NCBI RefSeq assembly: GCF_900112675.1
Contig: NZ_FOMQ01000001.1
Span: 372,001-436,000, forward strand
Direction of reading: 5' to 3'
Source: Paracidovorax konjaci
GTDB taxonomy: Bacteria; Pseudomonadota; Gammaproteobacteria; Burkholderiales; Burkholderiaceae_C
Length of the DNA stretch: 64,000 bases
Part shown: positions 8,240 to 18,134 of the stretch, in pieces
Position numbering within the stretch: the first letter of the stretch is position 1
How the letters are laid out: each line of letters starts with the position of its first letter
The notes under the pieces: model-generated
What the model was told of the DNA's origin: nothing
Seen by the model: only the letters and a program-made list of their open reading frames with translations
Database searches by the model: none
Made by a program: the position numbers and the translations under genes

Positions 8240-9602
8240 GCCCCACGCCGTGCGGGCGGCGGACGCTGCGCGCACGGCGGCCCTGTCGTCCCGGCCCCGG
8301 CTGCGCGATGCCCACTGGATCGAAGGCGGGTGGGGCGCCCAGTTGCTGGTGGTCAACGGAAGCCGCCTCTACCAGGTGCCGCCGCCCCTGGCCGACGACT
8401 TCCGAGCCGCGTTCGAGTCCTCCGATCCGGACGGCCTGGCGCGGTTGCTGAGTGCCCACGGCTTGCAGGCCGAGCCCTACATCGACGACGTGCCGCTGGC
8501 CGCACCGCCGGCGCACGCGCTGTCGCTCGCCGTGGCGCAGAAATGCAATCTGGGCTGCACCTATTGCTATGCCGGGCAGGGCGAGTTCGGCGGCAAGGCC
8601 CGGAACATGGAGGAGCACGTGGCCCGGCAGTCGGTGGACTGGCTGCTCGGCCAGGCGGCGCCGGGCGGCAAGGTGAATCTGGCCTTCATGGGCGGCGAGC
8701 CCCTGGCCAACCGCGCGGTATTGCAGAGCACCACGCGCTACGCCGCCGAACGCGCGGCGGAGCGCGGCGTGGACTGCCGCTTCTCGGTGACCACCAACGG
8801 CACCCTGCTCACCGAGGCGGATGCCGATTTCTTCGAGGCCCACGGCTTCGCGGTCACCGTCAGCCTGGACGGTGCGCCCGAGCAGCACGACCGGCTGCGC
8901 GCGTTCAAGGGCGGCAAGGGGTCGTTCGAGCAGATCGCCCTGCGCCTGCAACCGCTGCTGCTGCAGCAACGCCGCATGCAGGTGTCCTGCCGCGTCACGG
9001 TGACGCCCTTCAACCTCGACCTGCCGCGCATCCTGGACCGGTTCATCGCGATGGGTTTCCACAGCGTCGGCTTCTCGCCGCTGCTGCGGGCGGCCAACGG
9101 CCGCGCCGAGATGGGCGAGGAGGACTTGGCCGAAATGCTGGAAGCCATGGTCGCCTGCGGCATGGCGTTCGAGCAGGCCGTCATCGAAGGCCGCCGCTAC
9201 CCCTTCATGAACATGGTGAACGCGCTCAAGGAGTTGCAGCGCGGCAGCCACCGACCGTATCCCTGCGGCGCAGGGGCCGGCTACTTCGGCGTGTCGGCCG
9301 AGGGGCAGTTGAGTGCCTGCCACCGGTTCGTGGGCGACGAGGCAGGCGCCATGGGCGACCTTGCGAACGGCGTGGCCCGCGAGCGCCAGGTCCGGTGGCT
9401 GTCCGAGCGCCACGTGCACCGACAGTCGCCCTGCGGCGACTGCTGGGCCCGCTACCTGTGCGGCGGCGGCTGCCACCACGAGGTGATCGCGCGCGGACGC
9501 GGGGCGTGCGACTACATCCGCGGCTGGCTGCACTACACCCTGGGCGCCCACCGGCGCCTGTCGCAAGCCGCGCCCCAGTGGTATGCGGGGCCGCATGACT
9601 GA
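8229..9602 (+). CDS. Radical SAM/SPASM peptide-maturase-like protein
   Basis: 457 residues. The radical SAM 4Fe-4S site is CNLGCTYC (Cys106, Cys110, Cys113), with a following GGEP motif (MGGEPLANR). The C-terminal third carries a full SPASM pattern, CX12GX4C then CX2CX5CX3C and a last Cys (346, 364, 402, 405, 411, 415, 427), which binds two auxiliary Fe-S clusters. Such enzymes modify peptides, for example by forming thioether bonds; QhpD does this for quinohemoprotein amine dehydrogenase, whose cofactor is also CTQ. The SD AAGGA precedes ATG 8229. The start lies inside the preceding LodA-C-like gene, implying tight coupling. The likely substrate is therefore one of the two LodA-like polypeptides (inference). 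A longer open frame upstream to 8088 is not needed. Confidence 0.85.
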   Translation: MNREPHAVRAADAARTAALSSRPRLRDAHWIEGGWGAQLLVVNGSRLYQVPPPLADDFRAAFESSDPDGLARLLSAHGLQAEPYIDDVPLAAPPAHALSLAVAQKCNLGCTYCYAGQGEFGGKARNMEEHVARQSVDWLLGQAAPGGKVNLAFMGGEPLANRAVLQSTTRYAAERAAERGVDCRFSVTTNGTLLTEADADFFEAHGFAVTVSLDGAPEQHDRLRAFKGGKGSFEQIALRLQPLLLQQRRMQVSCRVTVTPFNLDLPRILDRFIAMGFHSVGFSPLLRAANGRAEMGEEDLAEMLEAMVACGMAFEQAVIEGRRYPFMNMVNALKELQRGSHRPYPCGAGAGYFGVSAEGQLSACHRFVGDEAGAMGDLANGVARERQVRWLSERHVHRQSPCGDCWARYLCGGGCHHEVIARGRGACDYIRGWLHYTLGAHRRLSQAAPQWYAGPHD

Positions 9603-11079
9603 GCTGGACTGCCTGGTCATCGGTGCGGGCCCGGCGGGCAACTGCGCCGCCTTGCGGCTGCTCCAGCTGGGGTACCGGGTGGGGGTGGTGGAGCGCGCGG
9701 CCTTTCCGCGCGCCCAGATCGGGGAAGCGCTCACCCCGGGCATCCGCAACATCCTGGGCCTGCTGCAGGCCGATGAAGCCCTGGCCGGGCTGCCCCACAT
9801 CGAGGGCCGGCCCGGTTGGCTGCGCTGGGAGCAGGACACCCTGCTGCCGATGCCGCAGGCCGGCACGGCGCTGGTGGAGCGGGCGGACTTCGACGCACGG
9901 TTGCTGGCACTGGCCGCAGCGCGCGGTGCGAGGGTGTGGCAGCCCGCGCACGTGCCGGCCATCGAAGGCGGGGCCGGAGCGTGGCGCGTGCAGATCGTGG
10001 AACCCGCCACGGGCACCGTGAGCCGCGTGGCCGCCCGGTGGCTGTTCGAGGCCAGCGGGCGCCACGGCGCGTCGGCCACCCGGTGGGCCTGCGCGCCCCC
10101 CCTGGCCGCGTTGTGGGCCGAGTTCGATGCCGCACAGGTCGATCCCGCCGGCCTGGCCGCCACCCGCGTGGAAGCCCTGCCGAATGCCTGGCTGTGGGCC
10201 GCCCCGTTGCCGAGCGGCCGGTTGCGCGCCATGGTGTTTGCCGATCCCCACGCCGTCGGCGGCCAGCCGCAGGCCCTGTGGCGCCATGCCCTGTCCTCGA
10301 CCCACGGCCTGCAGGCCCTGGCCGGGCTGGCACCCGCGCAGCCCTTGCGCATCTGTTCCGCCGCGCCCTACCTGGACACGGCCGCCTGGAGGGAGGGGCG
10401 GGTCAAGATCGGCGACGCGGCGTTCGCGCTCGACCCCCTCTCGGGATCCGGTGTCGAGAAAGCCATGCGGTTTTCCCTGCAGGCCGTGGTGTCGTGGCAC
10501 ACCTGGTCGAGCGCGGCCGACGACGCCGGGCGAAGCCTCGCCCGGCAGTACTTTTCCCAGCAACTGAACCAGACCTGCGCCCGCCATGTCGGCTGGTGCG
10601 CGGGCCACTACGCACGGGCCTGGAGCGCCGGCGGCGACGACTTCTGGCGCGCCAGATCGACGCCACCCCGGCCACGGGCGCCGTCGATGGCGCCGTCGGT
10701 GGCCCCGGCATCCGCTGGGCCCGCGGACGACTTCTTCGCCGCCCTGGCCGAGGCCGCGTCCCCCGAACCGCTGCCTGCGGGCCCGGACCGCTGGCCGGCC
10801 GCCGCCCGCGTGCGGCTGGACGAGGCCTGCCGGCTGGCACCGCAGCTTTGCGTCGTGGACGACCTCGTCCGTAACGCCCCGGCCCTCAGCCACCCCCGCT
10901 TGCCACGGGCCGTGGCCTTCGTGGCCGATCAGCCTCTGGCCCCGCTCTGGCCCTTGCTGCGCCGCGACCAGACCGTGGCCGAGCTGCATGCCGCGCTGGC
11001 GCTGGCGATGCGCCCGGACGCGGCCGGCGCGGTGCTGGCCTGGCTGCGGCGCAGCGGCGTCCTGGTCCCCGCCGCCTGA
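9595..11079 (+). CDS. LodB/QhpG-like FAD monooxygenase, possible PqqD-like C-terminal domain
   Basis: About 494 residues from ATG 9595; an in-frame ATG at 9583 would add MRGR. It has an N-terminal FAD fold, VIGAGPAGNCAALR (Gly10, Gly12, Gly15), then the GEALTPGIRN segment typical of halogenase/QhpG/LodB flavoproteins, and the second FAD motif GDAAFALDPLSGSGVEKA near residues 272-289. LodB, GoxB and QhpG are needed for hydroxylation of the Trp that becomes CTQ, so this is the expected maturation partner of the split LodA-like pair. The last 90 residues (LFEG-free, ending TVAELHAAL...VLAWLRRSGVL) resemble the winged-helix PqqD/RRE peptide-binding domain. That would let it hold its protein substrate, but the match is by pattern only. 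It overlaps the radical SAM gene by 8 bases. Confidence 0.8.
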   Translation: MTELDCLVIGAGPAGNCAALRLLQLGYRVGVVERAAFPRAQIGEALTPGIRNILGLLQADEALAGLPHIEGRPGWLRWEQDTLLPMPQAGTALVERADFDARLLALAAARGARVWQPAHVPAIEGGAGAWRVQIVEPATGTVSRVAARWLFEASGRHGASATRWACAPPLAALWAEFDAAQVDPAGLAATRVEALPNAWLWAAPLPSGRLRAMVFADPHAVGGQPQALWRHALSSTHGLQALAGLAPAQPLRICSAAPYLDTAAWREGRVKIGDAAFALDPLSGSGVEKAMRFSLQAVVSWHTWSSAADDAGRSLARQYFSQQLNQTCARHVGWCAGHYARAWSAGGDDFWRARSTPPRPRAPSMAPSVAPASAGPADDFFAALAEAASPEPLPAGPDRWPAAARVRLDEACRLAPQLCVVDDLVRNAPALSHPRLPRAVAFVADQPLAPLWPLLRRDQTVAELHAALALAMRPDAAGAVLAWLRRSGVLVPAA

Positions 11080-11180
11080 GTGCGTCCCAGGGCAAGGACC
11101 TCCGTCTCCCGGCCACCAGCGACGCCCCTATCCCGGTTCCTGTGCAACCCGTGCAATTCCCTTCCCAAGGAGATTCAAAA

Positions 11181-12320
11181 ATGACGATCCCCACGACACC
11201 CCAGCCACCCTATCCTCCCTACACCGAGGCGGTGCTGGCACAACCTGCCGATTACGGTGTGTTGAAGCAGCTCGAAGGCACCTGGGTCAACCACAACCCG
11301 GACAACAACCGCACCGGCTGGGGGTTGCACACCACGTGCATGCCGTCCCCCGGCACCAATTCGGAAACGATCTTCGGCATCTTCCATTTCCTGTGCGAGG
11401 ACTACACGGAAGAGTTGACCTTCAGTCTGGTGGATGGCGGTGTCCGCAACCGCGGCGGGACCAACGAGCAATTCGTCGGAGCGGTGGTCTACAACCAGAG
11501 CATCCAGCGCGTGAGCGACGGAGCAGGCATCCACCGGGAAGACGGGATGTACCTCTGGTCCAACCAGATGTACAACCATCCGGCCGACGAGCAGTCGGTG
11601 CTGGAAGACAACGGATTTCCAGGGATCGGCATCGGTGCGAGCGGCCCCAATTTCGTGCCGCCGTACTCCATCGCGCGCAGCGGCACCATCCCCCACGGCA
11701 GCGCCATCCTGCTGACCGGCGATTTCGTGGTCGGCCAGGGGGCGCCCGCGTTTCCCCGCGGCACCGCCGCATGGCAGCCCCCGTTCCTCGCGATCTCGCC
11801 CAGCATGGGGTCGGCGGGCGCCACTCCCGGCAACCCGATCGACCTCGACGCGCCGGCGCCGGCCTGGGTGCACGACAAGTCGCTTCCCGTGACCGAACCC
11901 GACAGCAACCTCACCTATACCCAGCGGATCCTGGCCGACGAACACTACCCCTATTCGGTGCGGCCCGACCTGCGCCTGCGCGACGCCCTCCAAGGCCAGA
12001 ACGTCACGGGCTACACGCTGATCGAGCTGTCCACCCGGCACGACGGAGGCCCGCAGGGCGGCATTCTGAACACCCCCTTCGTGAAGCATTTCGTGAATGT
12101 CGCGGAAGTCAACTTCAGCCTGTGGATCGAAACGGTGGTCGAGGACGGGCAGGAAATCCAGCAGCTCCAGTACCGCCAGATCATCTTCTTCGAGTTCATG
12201 TTCGGCTCCGACGGCAAGACCACCCGCTGGCCGCACATCCAGATCAACACCTTGCGCAGGAAGCCGGTGGACCGCGTGGAAACGGAAGTCCACAAGAACT
12301 TCTCCTTCCGGAAGTTCTGA
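11181..12320 (+). CDS. Uncharacterised protein, possibly lipocalin/nitrobindin-like beta barrel
   Basis: 379 residues from ATG 11181, which has a strong AAGGAG at proper spacing; the frame is open further upstream but without SD. I do not recognise a catalytic motif. The LEGTWVNHNPDNNRTGWG segment near residue 30 has the Gly-x-Trp that opens lipocalin and nitrobindin (heme-binding) barrels. The rest is rich in aromatic beta-strand-like sequence, ending IIFFEFMFG...HIQINTLRRK. No signal peptide or membrane segment. It is the last gene of the cluster, 101 bases after the flavoprotein gene and on the same strand. A role in binding a hydrophobic product or heme is a guess; the fold itself is uncertain. 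Confidence 0.5.
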   Translation: MTIPTTPQPPYPPYTEAVLAQPADYGVLKQLEGTWVNHNPDNNRTGWGLHTTCMPSPGTNSETIFGIFHFLCEDYTEELTFSLVDGGVRNRGGTNEQFVGAVVYNQSIQRVSDGAGIHREDGMYLWSNQMYNHPADEQSVLEDNGFPGIGIGASGPNFVPPYSIARSGTIPHGSAILLTGDFVVGQGAPAFPRGTAAWQPPFLAISPSMGSAGATPGNPIDLDAPAPAWVHDKSLPVTEPDSNLTYTQRILADEHYPYSVRPDLRLRDALQGQNVTGYTLIELSTRHDGGPQGGILNTPFVKHFVNVAEVNFSLWIETVVEDGQEIQQLQYRQIIFFEFMFGSDGKTTRWPHIQINTLRRKPVDRVETEVHKNFSFRKF

Positions 12321-12418
12321 GATCGGCCCCGGCGCCGGGAGGCGGCAACCGCGGGAGGTGGAGGAGGGCGCCGCGGGGCACGTCTCCGATCGTGCCGGCG
12401 CGGATCTCGGGCATTTCG

Positions 12419-12469
12419 CCTCCATGCCGCCGGATCCATTCGATAGTTTGCTATATTTTTAGGAGCAAA
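12419..12469 (-). repeat. Dispersed palindromic repeat, copy 1
   Basis: Read on the minus strand it is a TTTGCT...AGCAAA hairpin (arms 12447-12452 and 12464-12469) followed by ACTATCGAATGGATCCGG and CGGCATGGAGG. It matches copies near 20013, 47530 and 60161. It marks the boundary between the accessory cluster and clpB. Confidence 0.8.
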
Positions 12470-12529
12470 TGCCGGTGCGGCTCGCGTCGGCATCGGTGCT
12501 GTGGCCCTGCGCATCCGTGGCGCGGGTGG

Positions 12530-12559
12530 CTTGAAATCTCCGCCGTCGCGCCTCAACTA
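12530..12559 (+). promoter_or_regulatory. Putative sigma-32 (heat-shock) promoter of clpB
   Basis: CTTGAAA (12530-12536), a 14-base spacer and CCTCAACTA (12551-12559) fit the RpoH consensus CTTGAAA-N11-16-CCCCAT well, missing a few -10 positions. It lies 27 bases before the clpB start and ahead of a good GGAGGA ribosome site. Heat-shock control of clpB is the known rule in proteobacteria. Confidence 0.65.
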
Positions 12560-12585
12560 CGCGTCAATTCGGAGGACCACAGACC

Positions 12586-15195
<2,610 letters not shown>

Positions 15196-15208
15196 CTTTG
15201 GCAATCCC

Positions 15209-15240
15209 GGCAGGGGCGCCGCGCATGCGGCGCCCCTGCC
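15209..15240 (+). terminator. Perfect 14-bp stem-loop after clpB
   Basis: Two exact 14-base arms (15209-15222 and 15227-15240) flank a GCAT loop, 13 bases after the clpB stop. No T-run follows, so it may be a bidirectional or Rho-assisted terminator, or an mRNA 3'-end stabiliser. Confidence 0.6.
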
Positions 15241-15260
15241 ACTGACGCAAAGGATGTGCT

Positions 15261-15608
15261 TTGAATGATTTCCTGGCCGGTGTGATCCGGTGGATCGTGC
15301 GCCTCGCCGTGGTGGCCGTGGGCGCGGTGTTTTTCCTGTGCCTGCTGGTGGCGGTGGCCCTGCTGGCCACGGTCTGGGGCGTGCGTTCGGTCTGGGCGCG
15401 GCTCACGGGCCAGCCCGTCACTCCCTGGGCGATGCGCATGGACCCGCGCAACGGCTGGAGCACGGTGTACCGTAGCACGGCGCGCTGGTCGGCCGCGGCA
15501 TCGCGGGGCCAGCCAGCCGAGCACGGCATCCGGCGCTCGGCCGAGCTGCCCGGCGCACGCGGCGAAGTCGTGGACGTGCAGCCGCGCGATCTGCCCGGCA
15601 AGGTGTGA
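15261..15608 (+). CDS. Small membrane protein of unknown function
   Basis: 115 residues starting at TTG 15261, which has AAAGGA six bases upstream; the ATG four bases later is out of frame. One long hydrophobic stretch (about residues 8-40) probably spans the inner membrane, possibly twice. It is followed by a basic, Trp- and Arg-containing tail (GWSTVYRSTARW) ending with acidic and basic residues. I do not recognise a family. It follows clpB after a strong stem-loop and precedes an aldehyde dehydrogenase gene by 265 bases; no functional link is evident. Confidence 0.6.
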   Translation: MNDFLAGVIRWIVRLAVVAVGAVFFLCLLVAVALLATVWGVRSVWARLTGQPVTPWAMRMDPRNGWSTVYRSTARWSAAASRGQPAEHGIRRSAELPGARGEVVDVQPRDLPGKV

Positions 15609-15873
15609 AACGTGGGGGCCTCGGGGCTCCCGCGTGCAACATCCGCTACCGATCCGCATCCGCGCCGCCCCGGTGTCGCCCCTGCGCGGCTGCCCGGTCG
15701 GGCCCGCACGGCGGCGCTTCGCGGCCTCTGGCAGACCGGCTTTCCCGGGCGGAAGGCACCGCGCGGCAGGCCGGTCGCCGGCCCGCATCGCCCCCCGCAG
15801 GCCGTGCCCGGCCCCGGGCCTTTGGAGACACCGGTTTACATGGCGTTTCGAGACCCCTCCCTATGATTGCCGC

Positions 15874-17310
15874 ATGACGCCAGACGACATCCGCCGCCAT
15901 TTCGAAATCCAGCGGCAGGCCAGCCGGGAACAACCCGAGACGCCCCTGCTGGTCCGGCGGGAACGCCTGCTGCGCATGCGCAAGCTGCTCGACGAGCATG
16001 GCCCCGCCCTCGCGGCCGCCGTGCAGGCCGATTTCGGCATCCGCTCCCCGCGCCTCACCGAGGTGGCCGACCTGCTCCTGCTGCGCACCCAGGTGGCGCA
16101 CACGCTGCGGCACCTCGCGCGCTGGGCGAAGCCGCGCCGCGCGATGACGCCGCTGCACCTGCAGCCCGCGCATGCCTGGGTGCAGCGCCAGCCGCTGGGC
16201 GTGGTGGGCGTGATCGCACCCTGGAACTACCCCGTGCAGCTCGCCCTCGGGCCCGCCATCTGCGCGCTGGCCGCCGGCAACCGCGTGATGCTCAAGCCCA
16301 GCGAACTGACCCCGCACACCGCGGCCCAGCTTGCGGCGCTGGTGTCGCAGTTCTTCTCGCCCGACGAGTTCTGCGTGGTGACCGGCGATGCCGCCACGGC
16401 GGCGCTCGTGGCGTCGCTGCCCTTCGATCACCTCGTCTTCACGGGCTCCACCGCGGTGGGCCGCAAGGTGGCGCAGGCGGCCGCGGCCAACCTCACGCCC
16501 ACCACGCTGGAGCTGGGCGGTAAGTCGCCCTGCATCATCGATGCGGACTGCGACCTGCAGGAGGCCGCGCTGCGCATCGCGCACGGCAAGCTCTTCAATG
16601 CCGGGCAGACCTGCGTGGCGCCCGACTACGTGCTGCTGCCGCGCGGCAGCGAGGTCGCGTTCGCCGAGGCCTACCGCGCGGCCGTGGCGAAGCTGTTCCC
16701 GTACTTCGAGGGCAACCCCGACTACGCCTCGATCATCCATTCGCGCCACCTCGCGCGGCTGCGCACCATGCTGCAGCAGGCCCAGACGCAGGGCGCCGAC
16801 GTGCACGTGCTCGACCCCGTGCCGGGCTCGCCGCCACCGCCTCCGCAGGGCATCGGCGACGGCGTGGCGCGGCAGATGCCGCCGGTGCTGGTGTTCAACG
16901 CCACCATGCACATGCAGCTCATGCAGGAGGAGATCTTCGGCCCGGTGCTGCCGGTGCTCGGCTACGAGCGCCTGCAGGACGCCATCGACCACATCAACTC
17001 CGGCCCGCGCCCGCTCGCGCTCTACTGGTTCGGCCGCAGCGAGGCCGCGCGCGACGATGTGCTGCGCCGCACCGTGAGCGGCGGCGTCACCGTCAACGAC
17101 ACGCTGCTGCACGTCGCGCACGACAACCTGCCGTTCGGCGGCGTGGGCGACAGCGGCTGGGGGGCGTACCACGGGGAGCACGGGTTCCTGCGGTTCTGCC
17201 ACCAGAAGCCGGTGTTCGTGCAATCGCGCTGGTCGCTCGGCCACCTGCTGCATCCGCCCTACGGCGCGCGTTTCGACCGCGTCATGGGCCTGCTGCGGCG
17301 CTGGCTCTGA
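15874..17310 (+). CDS. Coniferyl-aldehyde-dehydrogenase-type aldehyde dehydrogenase
   Basis: 478-residue NAD(P)-dependent aldehyde dehydrogenase oxidising an aldehyde to its acid in the cytosol. The Rossmann segment is GVVGVIAPWNYP. The general base is Glu213 in LELGGKSP and the nucleophile Cys247 in GQTCVAPDY. The short ALDH form (under 480 residues), with the NLPFGGVGDSGWGAYHG C-terminal motif, fits the class-3-like CalB group. Pro-rich PPPPPQG near residue 325 is a small insert. The start is taken at ATG 15874 (MTPDDIRRHF). SD is not obvious and the frame is open back to 15634, but the extra sequence is Arg/Pro-rich and unlike protein. Substrate (coniferyl or another aromatic/long-chain aldehyde) is inferred from family. 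Confidence 0.88.
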   Translation: MTPDDIRRHFEIQRQASREQPETPLLVRRERLLRMRKLLDEHGPALAAAVQADFGIRSPRLTEVADLLLLRTQVAHTLRHLARWAKPRRAMTPLHLQPAHAWVQRQPLGVVGVIAPWNYPVQLALGPAICALAAGNRVMLKPSELTPHTAAQLAALVSQFFSPDEFCVVTGDAATAALVASLPFDHLVFTGSTAVGRKVAQAAAANLTPTTLELGGKSPCIIDADCDLQEAALRIAHGKLFNAGQTCVAPDYVLLPRGSEVAFAEAYRAAVAKLFPYFEGNPDYASIIHSRHLARLRTMLQQAQTQGADVHVLDPVPGSPPPPPQGIGDGVARQMPPVLVFNATMHMQLMQEEIFGPVLPVLGYERLQDAIDHINSGPRPLALYWFGRSEAARDDVLRRTVSGGVTVNDTLLHVAHDNLPFGGVGDSGWGAYHGEHGFLRFCHQKPVFVQSRWSLGHLLHPPYGARFDRVMGLLRRWL

Positions 17311-17529
17311 TCCGCTCCGGCCCCCGGGAAAGCACCGCCTTGCGACGTTTCGCCATGCCCTGTGCCGCTGCGGGTTGATGCACCGTTTGCCTCTGTCAAA
17401 GGCCTGTCAAGCACCCTGCGCGCGCGGGGTTCCCGGCACGCGGTCTGGAGGTCAAAAAGCAATTGCGCGACAATCGCGGGTTTTGCGTTCCGCTCCCTTC
17501 CCCCAATTTTTTCAGTTCGTTCGTTTCCA

Positions 17530-18063
17530 ATGTCCAGTATCCAGGCCAGTATTCAGGTTCGTCCCGCCACGCTCCGCGATGCCAAAGCCATTGCCCAGAT
17601 CCACACGCAATCCGCAATGGAGGCCTACCGCGGCCTGGTCCCCGATGACCAATTGAAAGCCATGTCTTCGGTCGACAAGCGCCAGGCCTACTGGCGCGAA
17701 GCCATCGAGTACTGCGAGCCCCAGGTGCAAGTCGCCCTGGAAGGCGACAAGATCGTCGGTTTCGTCGGCTTCGACCGTTCGCGCGATGCCAAGTCGCGCC
17801 CCACCACCGGCGAAATCTGGGCCATCTACGCGGCCCCCACCCACTGGGACCAGGGCGTCGGCGTGGCCCTCTGGGACGCCGCGCGCGAAGGCCTGCAGCA
17901 GGAAGGCTGCACCAATGTCACGGCCTGGGTGCCGATGCGCAACGAGCGCGCGCTGCGCTTCCATGAACTCGCGGGCTTCAAGCGCGAGATGTCCACCGCC
18001 AAGACCGCCGTGATCGGCGGCGTGAAGATCGAGGAAGTGCGGCTGCAGCGCCCGATCAACTGA
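17530..18063 (+). CDS. GNAT-family N-acetyltransferase
   Basis: 177 residues from ATG 17530 (MSSIQASIQVRPATLRDAKAI). It has the GNAT core: the N-terminal beta strand RPATLRDA, the acetyl-CoA pyrophosphate-binding turn THWDQGVGVALWDAA (variant of Q/RxxGxG/A) and the C-terminal NERALRFHELAGF strand-helix. It would transfer an acetyl group to an amine; the substrate is unknown. The frame is open upstream to 17362, but that stretch is Arg/Ser-rich and lacks homology-like character. No clear SD precedes the ATG. It stands alone between aldehyde dehydrogenase and methyltransferase genes. Confidence 0.85.
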   Translation: MSSIQASIQVRPATLRDAKAIAQIHTQSAMEAYRGLVPDDQLKAMSSVDKRQAYWREAIEYCEPQVQVALEGDKIVGFVGFDRSRDAKSRPTTGEIWAIYAAPTHWDQGVGVALWDAAREGLQQEGCTNVTAWVPMRNERALRFHELAGFKREMSTAKTAVIGGVKIEEVRLQRPIN

Positions 18064-18134
18064 ACGCCGCGCATCCCCTGGCTTTTTCTTTTTCCTTCGT
18101 TCCTTCCCACGCCACCCTTCCCGCACCCCGGCAC

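Noticed and set aside
15835-15867. TTTACA...TATGAT as promoter of the aldehyde dehydrogenase gene
   Set aside because: Spacer is 21 bases, too long for sigma-70.
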